Shown: one piece after another, positions 17,177 to 24,705 of the stretch | Position numbering within the stretch: the stretch's first letter is position 1 | Layout: each line of letters starts with the position of its first letter | Source of the DNA: an uncultured Prevotella sp. | GTDB taxonomy: Bacteria; Bacteroidota; Bacteroidia; Bacteroidales; Bacteroidaceae | Assembly (NCBI GenBank): GCA_934120735.1 | Contig: CAKOVA010000016.1 | Coordinates: 1-38,361 of the forward strand | Length of the DNA: 38,361 bases | Reading direction: 5' to 3' | Notes under the pieces: model-generated | Databases searched by the model: none | The model's input: the letters and a program-made list of their open reading frames with translations, nothing else | What the model was told of the DNA's origin: nothing | Made by a program: the position numbers and the translations under genes

Positions 17177-17902
17177 ATGAGTTTACAAGATATTTTGAAT
17201 CACCGACGTGCCATCCGTCATTTCGATCCTGCCAAGCCACTTGACACAGCGCGTGTACGTCATTGCCTGGAGTTGGCTGCTTTGGCACCAACCAGTTCGA
17301 ACATGCAACTTTGGGAGTGTTATCATGTCACCCAACCGAAGGTTCTCAAAAAGCTGACCCATGCTCTTTTAGATCAGCAGACGGCAGAAACCGCACAGCA
17401 AATGGTGGTGTTCGTCACACGTAGGGACAAGCATCGAGCGCATGCCAAGGCTGTGAAGGCGTTCGAAATAGAGAATGTCATGCAAAACAGTCCGAAGGAG
17501 AAACAAGCGAAGCGCATCAAAAAATGGCAGGTATATTACGATTTTGTGATGCCATTGTTTTACACTCGCTTCTTTTGGTTGCTGGGATTGTTCCGTAAAT
17601 TGCTGGCGCAAACCATCGGATTGTTCCGTCCTATCGTGAAACAAGTGACCGAAGGCGATACGCGCATCACGGTTCATAAGAGTTGCGCCCTTGTCGTTCA
17701 GACGTTCATGTTGGCTATGAGCGAGGAAGGATACGACACATGTCCTGTTGAGGGATTTGACAGTTGGCTGGTCAAGAAGGCTTTAGGACTTCCTTACCAC
17801 ACGGAAATCAACATGGTTATCACGTGTGGCATTCGTCTGCCTGACGGTGTTCGATCCGAACGCTATCGCCTTCCTTTCGAGCAAGTGTACCATCAAGTGT
17901 GA
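17177..17902 (+). CDS. Nitroreductase family protein
   Basis: A flavin (probably FMN) oxidoreductase using NAD(P)H; natural substrate unknown. It has 241 residues. The N-terminal HRRAIRHFDPAKPL (about 8-21) and APTSSNMQLWEC (about 37-48) are the flavin-binding signature. The middle has an insertion with basic and aromatic residues (about 105-150). The C-terminal EEGYDTCPVEGFD (about 190-202) and VITCGIRLPDG (about 215-225) complete the fold. It lies 118 nt after msrAB in the same direction. A shared redox role is possible but is inference. Confidence 0.85.
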   Translation: MSLQDILNHRRAIRHFDPAKPLDTARVRHCLELAALAPTSSNMQLWECYHVTQPKVLKKLTHALLDQQTAETAQQMVVFVTRRDKHRAHAKAVKAFEIENVMQNSPKEKQAKRIKKWQVYYDFVMPLFYTRFFWLLGLFRKLLAQTIGLFRPIVKQVTEGDTRITVHKSCALVVQTFMLAMSEEGYDTCPVEGFDSWLVKKALGLPYHTEINMVITCGIRLPDGVRSERYRLPFEQVYHQV

Positions 17903-17904
17903 TA

Positions 17905-17967
17905 GTTGACGAGTTGACGAGTTGACAAGTTGACGAGTTGCTGGTTGGTTAGTTGATGAGTTTTCAA
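17905..17967 (+). repeat. Octamer tandem array after the nitroreductase gene
   Basis: GTTGACGA, GTTGACGA, GTTGACAA, GTTGACGA (17905-17936), a 7-nt unit, then GTTGGTTA, GTTGATGA and GTTTTCAA to 17967. It begins 3 nt after the stop codon. Confidence 0.75.
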
Positions 17968-18021
17968 CTTACCAAGTGTTTGCGCAGGCTAAACCAGAAC
18001 GTGTTGCGAGTGACAATACAG

Positions 18022-18060
18022 AATAAATCCCAGAAGGCATCAGGCCAACTGGGATTTATT
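18022..18060. terminator. Bidirectional terminator hairpin
   Basis: AATAAATCCCAG (18022-18033) pairs perfectly over 12 bp with CTGGGATTTATT (18049-18060), loop 15 nt. The A/T-rich outer arms act as U-tracts in either direction. It lies between the convergent nitroreductase and DUF349 genes. Confidence 0.75.
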
Positions 18061-18087
18061 TAATTAATGTAAATCGCTATTATAGCG

Positions 18088-20073
18088 TTATTCAGCATTC
18101 TTATTTTCAGCATCGATGGCCTTGATTTTCTCACGAATCATCTTACAGTCATCCTTTAGTTTCTCCACTTTCCGATTCATTTCGTCCAGCAGGTTGTTGC
18201 CTTTTTTACTCGATGCGTTCAGGAAGCCAAGGTTGTTTTCATAAGTTGTTATCTCCGACTTCAGCTGTTCGTAGCGGTGCATCAGTCTGCCACGCTCGTT
18301 GTCCAGCGCATCTTCGCCCATCTTGGCCATGTTCTTCAAGTTGTTTTTGAAGTTGTCAAGGTGTCGGCGGGCGAACGAAATGTGCAAGTCCTTATACAAT
18401 TTGTCCAAGATGTCGTGGTATTCCTGATAAACGTTATCTTTTTCTTTGTACGGAACGTGTCCAATCTTGCCGTACTCGTCCACCAGTTCCTGTACCTTTT
18501 CCTTGGTGTTTTCATCAGGCTTTTCAGCCAACTCTTTCAGTTGAGCGATGATGGCTCGTTTGTTGTCCAGGTTCTCGTACTCGATATTTTTCGTGCTTGC
18601 ATTGGCTTTGTTGCGCGCCTCGAAGAACGTGTTGCAAGCCGTGATAAAGTCGTTCCACAGCCGGTCGCCTTGTTTTCTGGGTACCATACCAATGGTTTTC
18701 CATTCTTTCTGCAAGGCAATGAGTTTGTCGCTCGTCGACTTCCAATCCGTGCTGTCGGCCAAAGCCTGTGCTTTCTCCACAAGTTCTTTCTTCTTTTCGG
18801 CGTTCTCAGCGAAGCGTTGTTTCATCTGCTTGAAGAACTCTGCCTTGTTTTGGAAGAACTGATCGCAGGCTGAGCGGAAACGTTCGAATATTTTGACGTT
18901 CATTTTTTGCGGGGCAAACCCTATCGTCTTCCATTCTGCCTGAATGGCGATAATCTCTTTTGTATGCTTTTCCCATTCGCCAGCCGTCTTGTATTCCTGT
19001 GCAACGATGTCCTCCACCTTCTCGCAAAGTGCTGTCTTTTTCGTCAGGTTTTCTTCTTCCTCCTCACGCAATGTTTCGAAATGTTGCTGGTGACGCTTGT
19101 TGATGACGGTAGACGCAGCCTTAAAACGTGTCCAAATCTCTTCGCGCAGTTCTTTGGCTACCGGTCCAATTTCGCGGTATTGCTGATGCAATTCCTGCAA
19201 TTGGTGGAAGGCACTAATTACGTCTTCTTCGTTGGCGAGGTTCTCAGCCGTTTCACACAGCTTCGTCTTCAGCTCCAGGTTTTTCTTGAAATCATATTCG
19301 CGGGCTTCCCGATTGAGGTTCAGCAAGTCGTAAAATTGCTCAACGTACAGCTGGTAGTTGCGCCACAGTTCGCTAGCGTTCTCTGCGGGTACGGCCTTAA
19401 TCTCTTTCCATTGCTGTTGTAATGACTTGAACGCTTGGAACGATTTGTTGGCTTCGTCGGGCGATGTGGCCATCGCCTTGATTTTGTCAATAATCTCAAG
19501 TTTCTTTTTCAGATTCTCTTCTTTCTCTGCCTCTTGCTGTTGAAATATCTTAGCCCGCTTCTCTTTGATGATGGCCATCTCTGTTTTAAGGCTTTCTTCA
19601 AGCTTGTCTGGCACTATCTGATAATGCTCCGGATCGCCACCATTCTCAAGGTATTCCTTCTGCTGTGCCTCTCGTTCGGCCAGATGCAGCTTGTAGAAAG
19701 TGGTCTTGAGCAAGTCAAGTTCGCTCTTCTGTGGGTATTCATCGCTGTTGACAATCTCCTTCAGTCTGTCCAGAACCTCTTGCTTCGTTGCGTAAATCTT
19801 CGGAGCTTCTTCCTCTTTTGGCGTTTCTTCTTCCTGTTTTGTCGCCTCAGGTTGCTCTGTTTGCTCTTCGGTAGGTTCGCTCACAGGCTCTTGTTCGGCC
19901 TTGTTCTCTTGCGGCTCAGCCTCTTCCACGGTCGTTTGTTGTGGTTCTACATTCGTTCCCTTTTCTTCTTCGGATGTTTCACTGTTTGCTGGTTCAACCG
20001 TGTTTTCGGTGCCTACAACTTGTTTCTCGCTTTCTAAATTACCCTGCTTCGGGGTGTTTTCTTGAGAGTCCAT
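18088..20073 (-). CDS. Multi-repeat DUF349 protein
   Basis: A 661-residue cytoplasmic coiled-coil protein; function not established. Residues about 1-95 are very acidic and low-complexity (Glu, Gln, Pro, Thr). From about 125 to 590 it consists of repeated DUF349 units of about 75 residues, each recognisable by a W-K-IG or W..IK motif: QQWKEIKAVP, QYREIGPVA, AEWKTIGFAPQ, KEWKTIGMVPRK, YGKIGHVPYK. The C-terminal helix (about 600-655) is a charged coiled coil. No signal peptide or membrane segment. A similar protein family is common in Bacteroidetes. It has its own upstream -7 box and a long leader with a palindrome. Confidence 0.88.
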   Translation of the reverse strand: MDSQENTPKQGNLESEKQVVGTENTVEPANSETSEEEKGTNVEPQQTTVEEAEPQENKAEQEPVSEPTEEQTEQPEATKQEEETPKEEEAPKIYATKQEVLDRLKEIVNSDEYPQKSELDLLKTTFYKLHLAEREAQQKEYLENGGDPEHYQIVPDKLEESLKTEMAIIKEKRAKIFQQQEAEKEENLKKKLEIIDKIKAMATSPDEANKSFQAFKSLQQQWKEIKAVPAENASELWRNYQLYVEQFYDLLNLNREAREYDFKKNLELKTKLCETAENLANEEDVISAFHQLQELHQQYREIGPVAKELREEIWTRFKAASTVINKRHQQHFETLREEEEENLTKKTALCEKVEDIVAQEYKTAGEWEKHTKEIIAIQAEWKTIGFAPQKMNVKIFERFRSACDQFFQNKAEFFKQMKQRFAENAEKKKELVEKAQALADSTDWKSTSDKLIALQKEWKTIGMVPRKQGDRLWNDFITACNTFFEARNKANASTKNIEYENLDNKRAIIAQLKELAEKPDENTKEKVQELVDEYGKIGHVPYKEKDNVYQEYHDILDKLYKDLHISFARRHLDNFKNNLKNMAKMGEDALDNERGRLMHRYEQLKSEITTYENNLGFLNASSKKGNNLLDEMNRKVEKLKDDCKMIREKIKAIDAENKNAE

Positions 20074-20115
20074 CAGTTCACTGTTTTAAGTTTATGATTT
20101 GGTTTTCCGGTGCTT

Positions 20116-20136
20116 TGACACATCCTGGATGTGTCA
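20116..20136. promoter_or_regulatory. 21-bp palindrome in the DUF349 gene leader
   Basis: Arm TGACACATCC, one central base (T), arm GGATGTGTCA: ten perfect pairs. It lies 43 nt before the DUF349 start and downstream of its -7 box, where an operator or RNA hairpin would affect expression. With a 1-nt centre it is a better DNA-binding palindrome than RNA hairpin. Confidence 0.5.
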
Positions 20137-20201
20137 CTTGTTTGCCTTCACTTCGTCTATGTAGATGATTGTCATGCCGATAGTAAGGGCATTAGATGTT
20201 G

Positions 20202-20209
20202 CAAACTTA
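20202..20209 (-). promoter_or_regulatory. -7 box of the DUF349 gene
   Basis: TAAGTTTGC on the minus strand matches TAnnTTTG. The leader would be about 120 nt. The -33 region has only TTTA (20234-20231) at about the right spacing. Confidence 0.5.
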
Positions 20210-20287
20210 TATAAAAATATGCTAATTTCCTAAACAATAGTGATTTTTTTATTGTTTTGTCTGTTTTAGAGTCTGTCCATGCTCGGT

Positions 20288-21214
20288 CTACAGCATTCGT
20301 TTGTGGCGCATGATGGCCCATGAAACCACGGCCACGAGGATGGAAATGCCAAAGGCTACGATAAAACCGTACTTGTAGGTTTCCATGCCGTTGATGACGT
20401 TCATGCCATAGAGTGATGCCACCAGGGTAGTTGACATCATCAGGATGGAAACCGAAGTAAGTGTTTTCATCACCGTGTTCACGTTGTTGTTGATAATGCT
20501 CGAGTACGTGTCCATGGTCGATTCGAGGATGTTGGCGTAGATGCTGGTAGTCTCTCGGGCCTGCGTCATCTCGATGTTGACGTCTTCTATCAGGTCGGCA
20601 TCCAGTTCGTCTACCTGCAACTTGAACTTCAGCTTGGCCAACAAGTTTTCGTTGCCGCGTATGGAGGTGATAAAATAGGTGAGCGAGTCCTGCAGTCGGC
20701 TCAGTCCGATGAGGCTTTCGTTGTTCACCTCGTGGTCCAGGTTGTGCTTGGCTTTCTCTATGAGGGTGCTGATCTGCTTCAGTCGTTTCAAGTACCAAAC
20801 GGCGCTGGAGAGGAACAAACGGAAGGTCAAGTCAACATAGTCGGTGAAGCCCGAGCCTCGCTTTTGCTGATAGCTCACAAAGTCTATCATCATGTTAGTT
20901 TCGTAATAGCACACCGTGATGGTTACGTCGCGCTTGTGGATGATGCCCAAAGGAACCGTTGTGTAGGGAGTGCGAGAGCGTATCTCTTTGACGTAGGGGA
21001 TACGCAGGATGATGAGCATCCAGCCATCGTCATATTCGTAGCGGGCACGCTCGTCGGTATCGCTGACGTCTTGCAAGAAATAATCGGGTATTTGGAAGCG
21101 TTCTTCCAGCTCTTGTTGGTCTTCCTCTGTTGGACAGGTCACCTGAATCCAGCAATTAGGCTGCCATTCCTCGATGGGCCTAAGTATTTCGTTGATGTTC
21201 CAGTAAGTTCTCAT
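20288..21214 (-). CDS. corA: CorA-family magnesium/divalent cation transporter
   Basis: Pentameric inner-membrane channel for Mg2+ (some members carry Co2+, Ni2+ or Zn2+). It has 308 residues, with an N-terminal cytoplasmic alpha/beta domain (about 1-130), long helices (about 130-250), transmembrane segment 1 (about 252-269) ending in the signature YGMN (269-272), and segment 2 (about 282-301) followed by a basic tail (RHKRML). The periplasmic loop reads VINGMETYK rather than the MPE(L) of classic CorA. The start at 21214 lies 4 nt after a hairpin, and AGGAGG lies just upstream of that hairpin. The gene is preceded by a long structured leader. Confidence 0.92.
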   Translation of the reverse strand: MRTYWNINEILRPIEEWQPNCWIQVTCPTEEDQQELEERFQIPDYFLQDVSDTDERARYEYDDGWMLIILRIPYVKEIRSRTPYTTVPLGIIHKRDVTITVCYYETNMMIDFVSYQQKRGSGFTDYVDLTFRLFLSSAVWYLKRLKQISTLIEKAKHNLDHEVNNESLIGLSRLQDSLTYFITSIRGNENLLAKLKFKLQVDELDADLIEDVNIEMTQARETTSIYANILESTMDTYSSIINNNVNTVMKTLTSVSILMMSTTLVASLYGMNVINGMETYKYGFIVAFGISILVAVVSWAIMRHKRML

Positions 21215-21404
21215 TTTCGCTAATCTCCATGGTTCATGGGGTCGAAGATTAGCCTCCTGGAGACTACTCTTCTACCTTTCGTTACTTTTTTCCGAATGAT
21301 AGTCGTCCATAAATTGTTGTTAATAATAAACTTTTACCTGTCCGACAGGCGCCCAAACTCTTGTTGGAGGAATTGGAATCTGCCTTCGGACAATGAAGTG
21401 TTTG
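21215..21404 (-). promoter_or_regulatory. Structured 5' leader of corA
   Basis: Three foldable elements lie between the -7 box and corA. Near the 5' end GCCT/AGGC-type arms pair over 11 bp with one bulge (21382-21392 with 21339-21350). In the middle GACTA and TAGTC can pair. Next to the start, GCTAATCT (21253-21246) pairs with AGATTAGC (21226-21219), enclosing a smaller CCAT/ATGG hairpin. AGGAGG (21258-21253) sits on the far side of this last hairpin. It matches no riboswitch class that I recognise; the M-box consensus does not fit. Confidence 0.5.
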
Positions 21405-21412
21405 CAAAGATA
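21405..21412 (-). promoter_or_regulatory. -7 box of corA
   Basis: TATCTTTGC on the minus strand matches TAnnTTTG. It implies a leader near 185 nt. No TTTG is seen at -33. Confidence 0.5.
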
Positions 21413-21676
21413 AACAAAAAAAATGATAAAAGCTGTAGCGTGACATAAAATTATTTATCAACTGCATAGCTCTTTATTTTAACGTTATGTTGTTGAATAT
21501 CAAACTTAGAGTTAGAATCGTTGTTGAAACAAAAGAAATGGTTCGTTTTTTCAGCAAATAATCTTACCTAAATAAAGGAGCCGAGTTCCAACGGTCTTCC
21601 GCTATTGGCGTACCATGAGGAATCGTACTACTACGCATCGCAGATGAGGGCCTTCGCACCCTTGCATCATCCATCT

Positions 21677-21755
21677 TTTTTCTTGACAAACACCTCGCTA
21701 TATTTGCGATATTTATCAATAGGTTGGCAACCAGTCGCAAATACGCTCAAAATGA
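21677..21755 (+). repeat. Dispersed hairpin element, copy 1
   Basis: Head TTTCTTGACAA, then CACC and CGCT, then a hairpin: TATTTGCGA (21701-21709) pairs with TCGCAAATA (21735-21743), and inside it GGTTG/CAACC (21722-21732). Copy 2 at 32291-32372 on the minus strand shares the head, the CACC/CGCT spacing and the ATATTTG and GCAAATACGC arms. Confidence 0.6.
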
Positions 21756-22065
21756 ACGGGTTTTGTAATTTGTTGTTTTACAATGTGTTAGATATATTGC
21801 GGTGATTTTTAGCCCTCATAGTTGCCAGTTTTGTTTATTAAAGCATTGTTATTGTACCGCAATAAGCATGCTTTTAAAGCTCAATGTCATGCATTTTGCC
21901 GAACAAAAGCGTGCATCTAGTAGCGTCATCTTGATGCTTTTGGGGAATAATTGTGAATTTTTCAGTCAAATCTTTACGCTTATGCTCCTCGTAAGCCTAT
22001 TGATTTTTTCTGGAAGCCCCATTCGCCATGGCTGGTTTTATTGTCATCTTTTTGGACAAAAGCGC

Positions 22066-22137
22066 CACCCCGTCTTTTCTTAAATGGCTGATGATTCTTC
22101 CATCATCTTTACGCCTAATCCCAAAAAAGACGGGGTG
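22066..22137. repeat. 13-bp inverted repeat with 46-nt spacer
   Basis: CACCCCGTCTTTT (22066-22078) and AAAAGACGGGGTG (22125-22137) are perfect reverse complements. It lies directly after the stop of the sorting-tail remnant on the minus strand and may be the relic of its terminator or of an insertion. Confidence 0.5.
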
Positions 22138-22155
22138 CTGCATACGAACTTCTTG

Positions 22156-22284
22156 TTATTTTACCACGACTTTGCGCGTGGTGCCATCCGATAAGTTCAG
22201 GAGATACAGGCCGCGGGGCTGACCGTTGAGCTGCTTTGTGGGCATTCTTCTCGATTCGTAAATGATACATCTTACGATATTCCT
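22156..22284 (-). pseudogene. Remnant of a secreted protein's C-terminal sorting-like tail
   Basis: On the minus strand a 42-codon open fragment ends at a TAA (22158-22156) and is bounded upstream by TGA (22287-22285). It contains RMPTKQLNGQPRGLYLLNL and then SDGTTRKVVVK. The RGLYL-(x)n-KVVVK layout resembles the end of type IX secretion C-terminal domains in Bacteroidetes (typically KGIYI...KVVVK). There is no start codon context, signal peptide or body domain upstream. I read it as the surviving tail of a deleted gene. A chance match of this length is possible. Confidence 0.45.
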
Positions 22285-22328
22285 TCATGATGGAAGAGGT
22301 TGTGTTTTAGTGAATACAATGAAACACA

Positions 22329-22366
22329 ATGAAGGCTGAATTTCGAGTGATGAATTCAGCCTTCAT
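22329..22366. terminator. 14-bp perfect hairpin downstream of the DUF4139 gene
   Basis: ATGAAGGCTGAATT (22329-22342) pairs with AATTCAGCCTTCAT (22353-22366), loop 10 nt. It lies about 180 nt past the DUF4139 stop. No T-tract, so termination is uncertain. Confidence 0.4.
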
Positions 22367-22548
22367 GGTGAAATGCAATAAATCTTTTAGTGGGTACCCA
22401 TCATCAATCAAAAAGTCAAGGTAGTAAAACGACAGGTATATGACTGTTGATGCGATGAGTTGCTAACTCTAAAACTTTTTGCCCTACACAGCCAGCGTGT
22501 GCGCAATGAATAGATGGGCTTTATAAGTCAGGTACTCCGATTTTCTCC

Positions 22549-24429
22549 TTATTCTATAGTGAGTTGATGATATTTGTCATACTTCACCTGATAGCCTAAC
22601 GACAGTTTTTTAACTTCACCTGGTGCAAGTTTCAGCTTCCAGACTACCTGTCCGTTCAGCTTGTCGAGTTGTCCGCCACTTAGTTCCTGAGGCGTGACGG
22701 TGATGCTTGAATTTCTCGAGACGGGCAGTTGGTCGTAAATGCTGATGACCACTTGTTCGGCTCGGGCATTGCGTATGCTGATTTCCCAGTTAATGGTTTG
22801 TACTCTGCTGCTACCCAGTAGTCTGCGGGAGGTGTTGTTCTTGATGAGTTTCCGCTCGATGTGGATGCCGTTGTCGCGCCCCATGGCGAGGTGGAGGGTA
22901 TCGCTTTGCTGGTCGGGATTGAGGATGGTTTTGCCCACATAGCTGTTGTCGAAGAACACGGAGGCTTCTCCCTGAATAAGGTTCAGCTCGTTCCAGCCGG
23001 TGACATCAGCCACGAGGAAAGCGCTCTTGTCAATCTTGGGAACGCCCTTATAAGCATAGGTGGTGGGTAATTGGTATTTGCCTATCTGGCAACTCACGGG
23101 CTTGTTGTCGGAGAGAATGGTCAGCGGATGCCCTATCTCGAACTCGTATCCAAACTTGGCAGCAGTGGAACTAACATCCATGCTGTTTTCATCAGCGATG
23201 CTTTCAGCCTTCACCTCCCTGTCGGCCTTTATCACTGGAGCTGTAAATTTCGCGTTCGATCTCGTGCTTTTGCTTCCAAATCCCTTGACCACCACTTCTT
23301 CCAATGCCAGTTTGTTATTTTCCATGCGGAAGTCGAGGCGGTTTCCTGTGGCTTGCTTCACTTGTGTTACCATACCAATATAGCTCGCTTCCACGTTGCG
23401 ATTGCCATTGGGCAACGTGAGCGTGTAGTGTCCGTCAATGTCGCTTACGGTGCCGATGGTGGTGCCTTTCACTTGGATAGTGGCGCCGATGACGGGATTG
23501 TCTTCCTCGTCGGTGATAGTGCCAGAGATGCGATTGTTATCTATACCAAAGTCGTAGGTGGGTGCGGCGAGGTCATAGTCGAGCCAATAAGTCTTGAGCT
23601 CAGGCGACACATTGCTGCGATTTGGATTGGCCGACGACAGTGTGACGGGCACGTTGCGCCAGTCTTCATTGGTTTGTTGCGTGATGTTGGCCTTGTAGGT
23701 GAGTTGCAGGGGAGCAGCAGTGCTGGCGGAACGGAGTTCGTAGGTGGGGTACCATGATGCCCCATTGACGTAGTAGACAAAGGTGAAGTTGGCGTTAGAA
23801 GCTCGCGGAGCATCAACCTTGACATCGATTACGGTGAGCCGTTTGGTATTGAGTCCGGCGATGGAGTCTATAACTTCTTGTTGTTTTTCCACATTGTGGT
23901 TGGCCTGCTGCTCTTCTTCGTCGAGACCGATGAGCCGCTTGTTGATGGCCATGGTTTCGTCATAATAATATTGGTTGAGCTGCTTGATGGCTTCGAGGGG
24001 TGTCGCAACGGTGCGTGCAGCTGTGGAACTGTTGGTTTTCACCATCTCCAGTTGCGACTTCATCACCGTTCGCTTGGCTTTTACCTCAGCCAGGCGGTTG
24101 CGTGCTTTCTTTAGTGCAGCTTCGGCAGCACGCAGCTGGCTGGAAAGCATGGCACTGTCGGGACGAATGAATCGCTGACTGACGCCAAGTATTGTCACAT
24201 TGCTTTCAGCCTTGACCTGTATGCTGTTGACGCCTATGTAGGGTGACAGTCCCGTGAAACTGAGCGTTTGTTCGCCGGCCTGCAGGGCCACTTGTTTGTG
24301 ACGGTATACCTGTGCGCCTTTTGAAAAGATGGTTACCTTGTCGAGATTGGGCATCATTCGGCCTTGTGCCGATGCGTCTATGGACAAGACAGTAAGGAAC
24401 AATAAGAGAATAAAAGTCTTGGTTTTCAT
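22549..24429 (-). CDS. DUF4139 (mucoidy inhibitor A-like) protein with inserted carboxypeptidase-regulatory domain
   Basis: A 626-residue exported protein with a signal peptide (about 1-21). An N-terminal DUF4140 region (about 27-130) leads into a coiled coil (about 95-195). The DUF4139 domain begins near 205 (FVYYVNGASWYPTYELR; NITQQTNEDWRNVPVTLSSA) and resumes at about 430 to the end (GKTILNPDQQSD, WEISIRNARAEQVVISIYDQ). Between them (about 299-390) lies a beta-sandwich unit, ISGTITDEEDNPVIGATIQV through IDGHYTLTLP, followed by LEEVVVKGFG, which looks like the start of a SusC/TonB-dependent receptor. The family's biochemical role is unknown. The gene is intact and has a full-consensus promoter. 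Confidence 0.85.
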   Translation of the reverse strand: MKTKTFILLLFLTVLSIDASAQGRMMPNLDKVTIFSKGAQVYRHKQVALQAGEQTLSFTGLSPYIGVNSIQVKAESNVTILGVSQRFIRPDSAMLSSQLRAAEAALKKARNRLAEVKAKRTVMKSQLEMVKTNSSTAARTVATPLEAIKQLNQYYYDETMAINKRLIGLDEEEQQANHNVEKQQEVIDSIAGLNTKRLTVIDVKVDAPRASNANFTFVYYVNGASWYPTYELRSASTAAPLQLTYKANITQQTNEDWRNVPVTLSSANPNRSNVSPELKTYWLDYDLAAPTYDFGIDNNRISGTITDEEDNPVIGATIQVKGTTIGTVSDIDGHYTLTLPNGNRNVEASYIGMVTQVKQATGNRLDFRMENNKLALEEVVVKGFGSKSTRSNAKFTAPVIKADREVKAESIADENSMDVSSTAAKFGYEFEIGHPLTILSDNKPVSCQIGKYQLPTTYAYKGVPKIDKSAFLVADVTGWNELNLIQGEASVFFDNSYVGKTILNPDQQSDTLHLAMGRDNGIHIERKLIKNNTSRRLLGSSRVQTINWEISIRNARAEQVVISIYDQLPVSRNSSITVTPQELSGGQLDKLNGQVVWKLKLAPGEVKKLSLGYQVKYDKYHQLTIE

Positions 24430-24456
24430 CGCTTTCCGTTTAATGTTGTTACTTCA

Positions 24457-24488
24457 CAAAAGTAGAGAAAAAAACAAATTGAGGCAAA
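24457..24488 (-). promoter_or_regulatory. Promoter of the DUF4139 gene
   Basis: On the minus strand TTTG (24488-24485), 20 nt, TACTTTTG (24464-24457); the box ends 27 nt before the ATG. Confidence 0.7.
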
Positions 24489-24648
24489 ACTACAGAGAAA
24501 AATTTTTATGTTTGGAACGCAAAAAGCCACGACTTGTGGAAAAGGTAGGCATTCGTGTTTTGTGTCAGACGCATTCTTCAAAAGGAGATAGCTGCGGCCA
24601 TAGACAGAAATAAAATATGTCGTAAGTAGTGAACTTTTGTAAGATTTA

Positions 24649-24680
24649 TTTGATAGTTTCAACTTTTTTTTCTAACTTTG
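24649..24680 (+). promoter_or_regulatory. Promoter of the rhodanese gene
   Basis: TTTG (24649-24652), 20 nt, TAACTTTG (24673-24680); the box ends 25 nt before the ATG. Confidence 0.7.
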
Positions 24681-24705
24681 AGGATGATAAAGGACAACTA
24701 AACGG

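Larger units (their letters stand above)
21413..22548. other. Gene-poor stretch upstream of corA
   Basis: More than 1.1 kb without an intact gene. It contains a dispersed hairpin element (21677-21755), a 13-bp inverted repeat (22066-22137), a sorting-tail remnant (22156-22284) and a 14-bp hairpin (22329-22366). Short frames such as 21605-21805 have no family resemblance. I see nothing else supportable in 21430-21670, 21760-22060 or 22370-22548. Confidence 0.5.

Noticed and set aside
18277..18873. 198-codon frame opposite the DUF349 gene
   Set aside because: Antisense shadow of a well-supported gene; hydrophobic composition follows from the complement of Glu/Lys-rich codons.
21215..21404. M-box (ykoK) magnesium riboswitch upstream of corA
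   Set aside because: The leader has stems but not the conserved M-box segments I would expect; kept only as an unclassified structured leader.
21605..21805. 66-codon plus-strand frame in the gene-poor stretch
   Set aside because: No recognisable domain, no promoter or ribosome site, and it overlaps the dispersed hairpin element.
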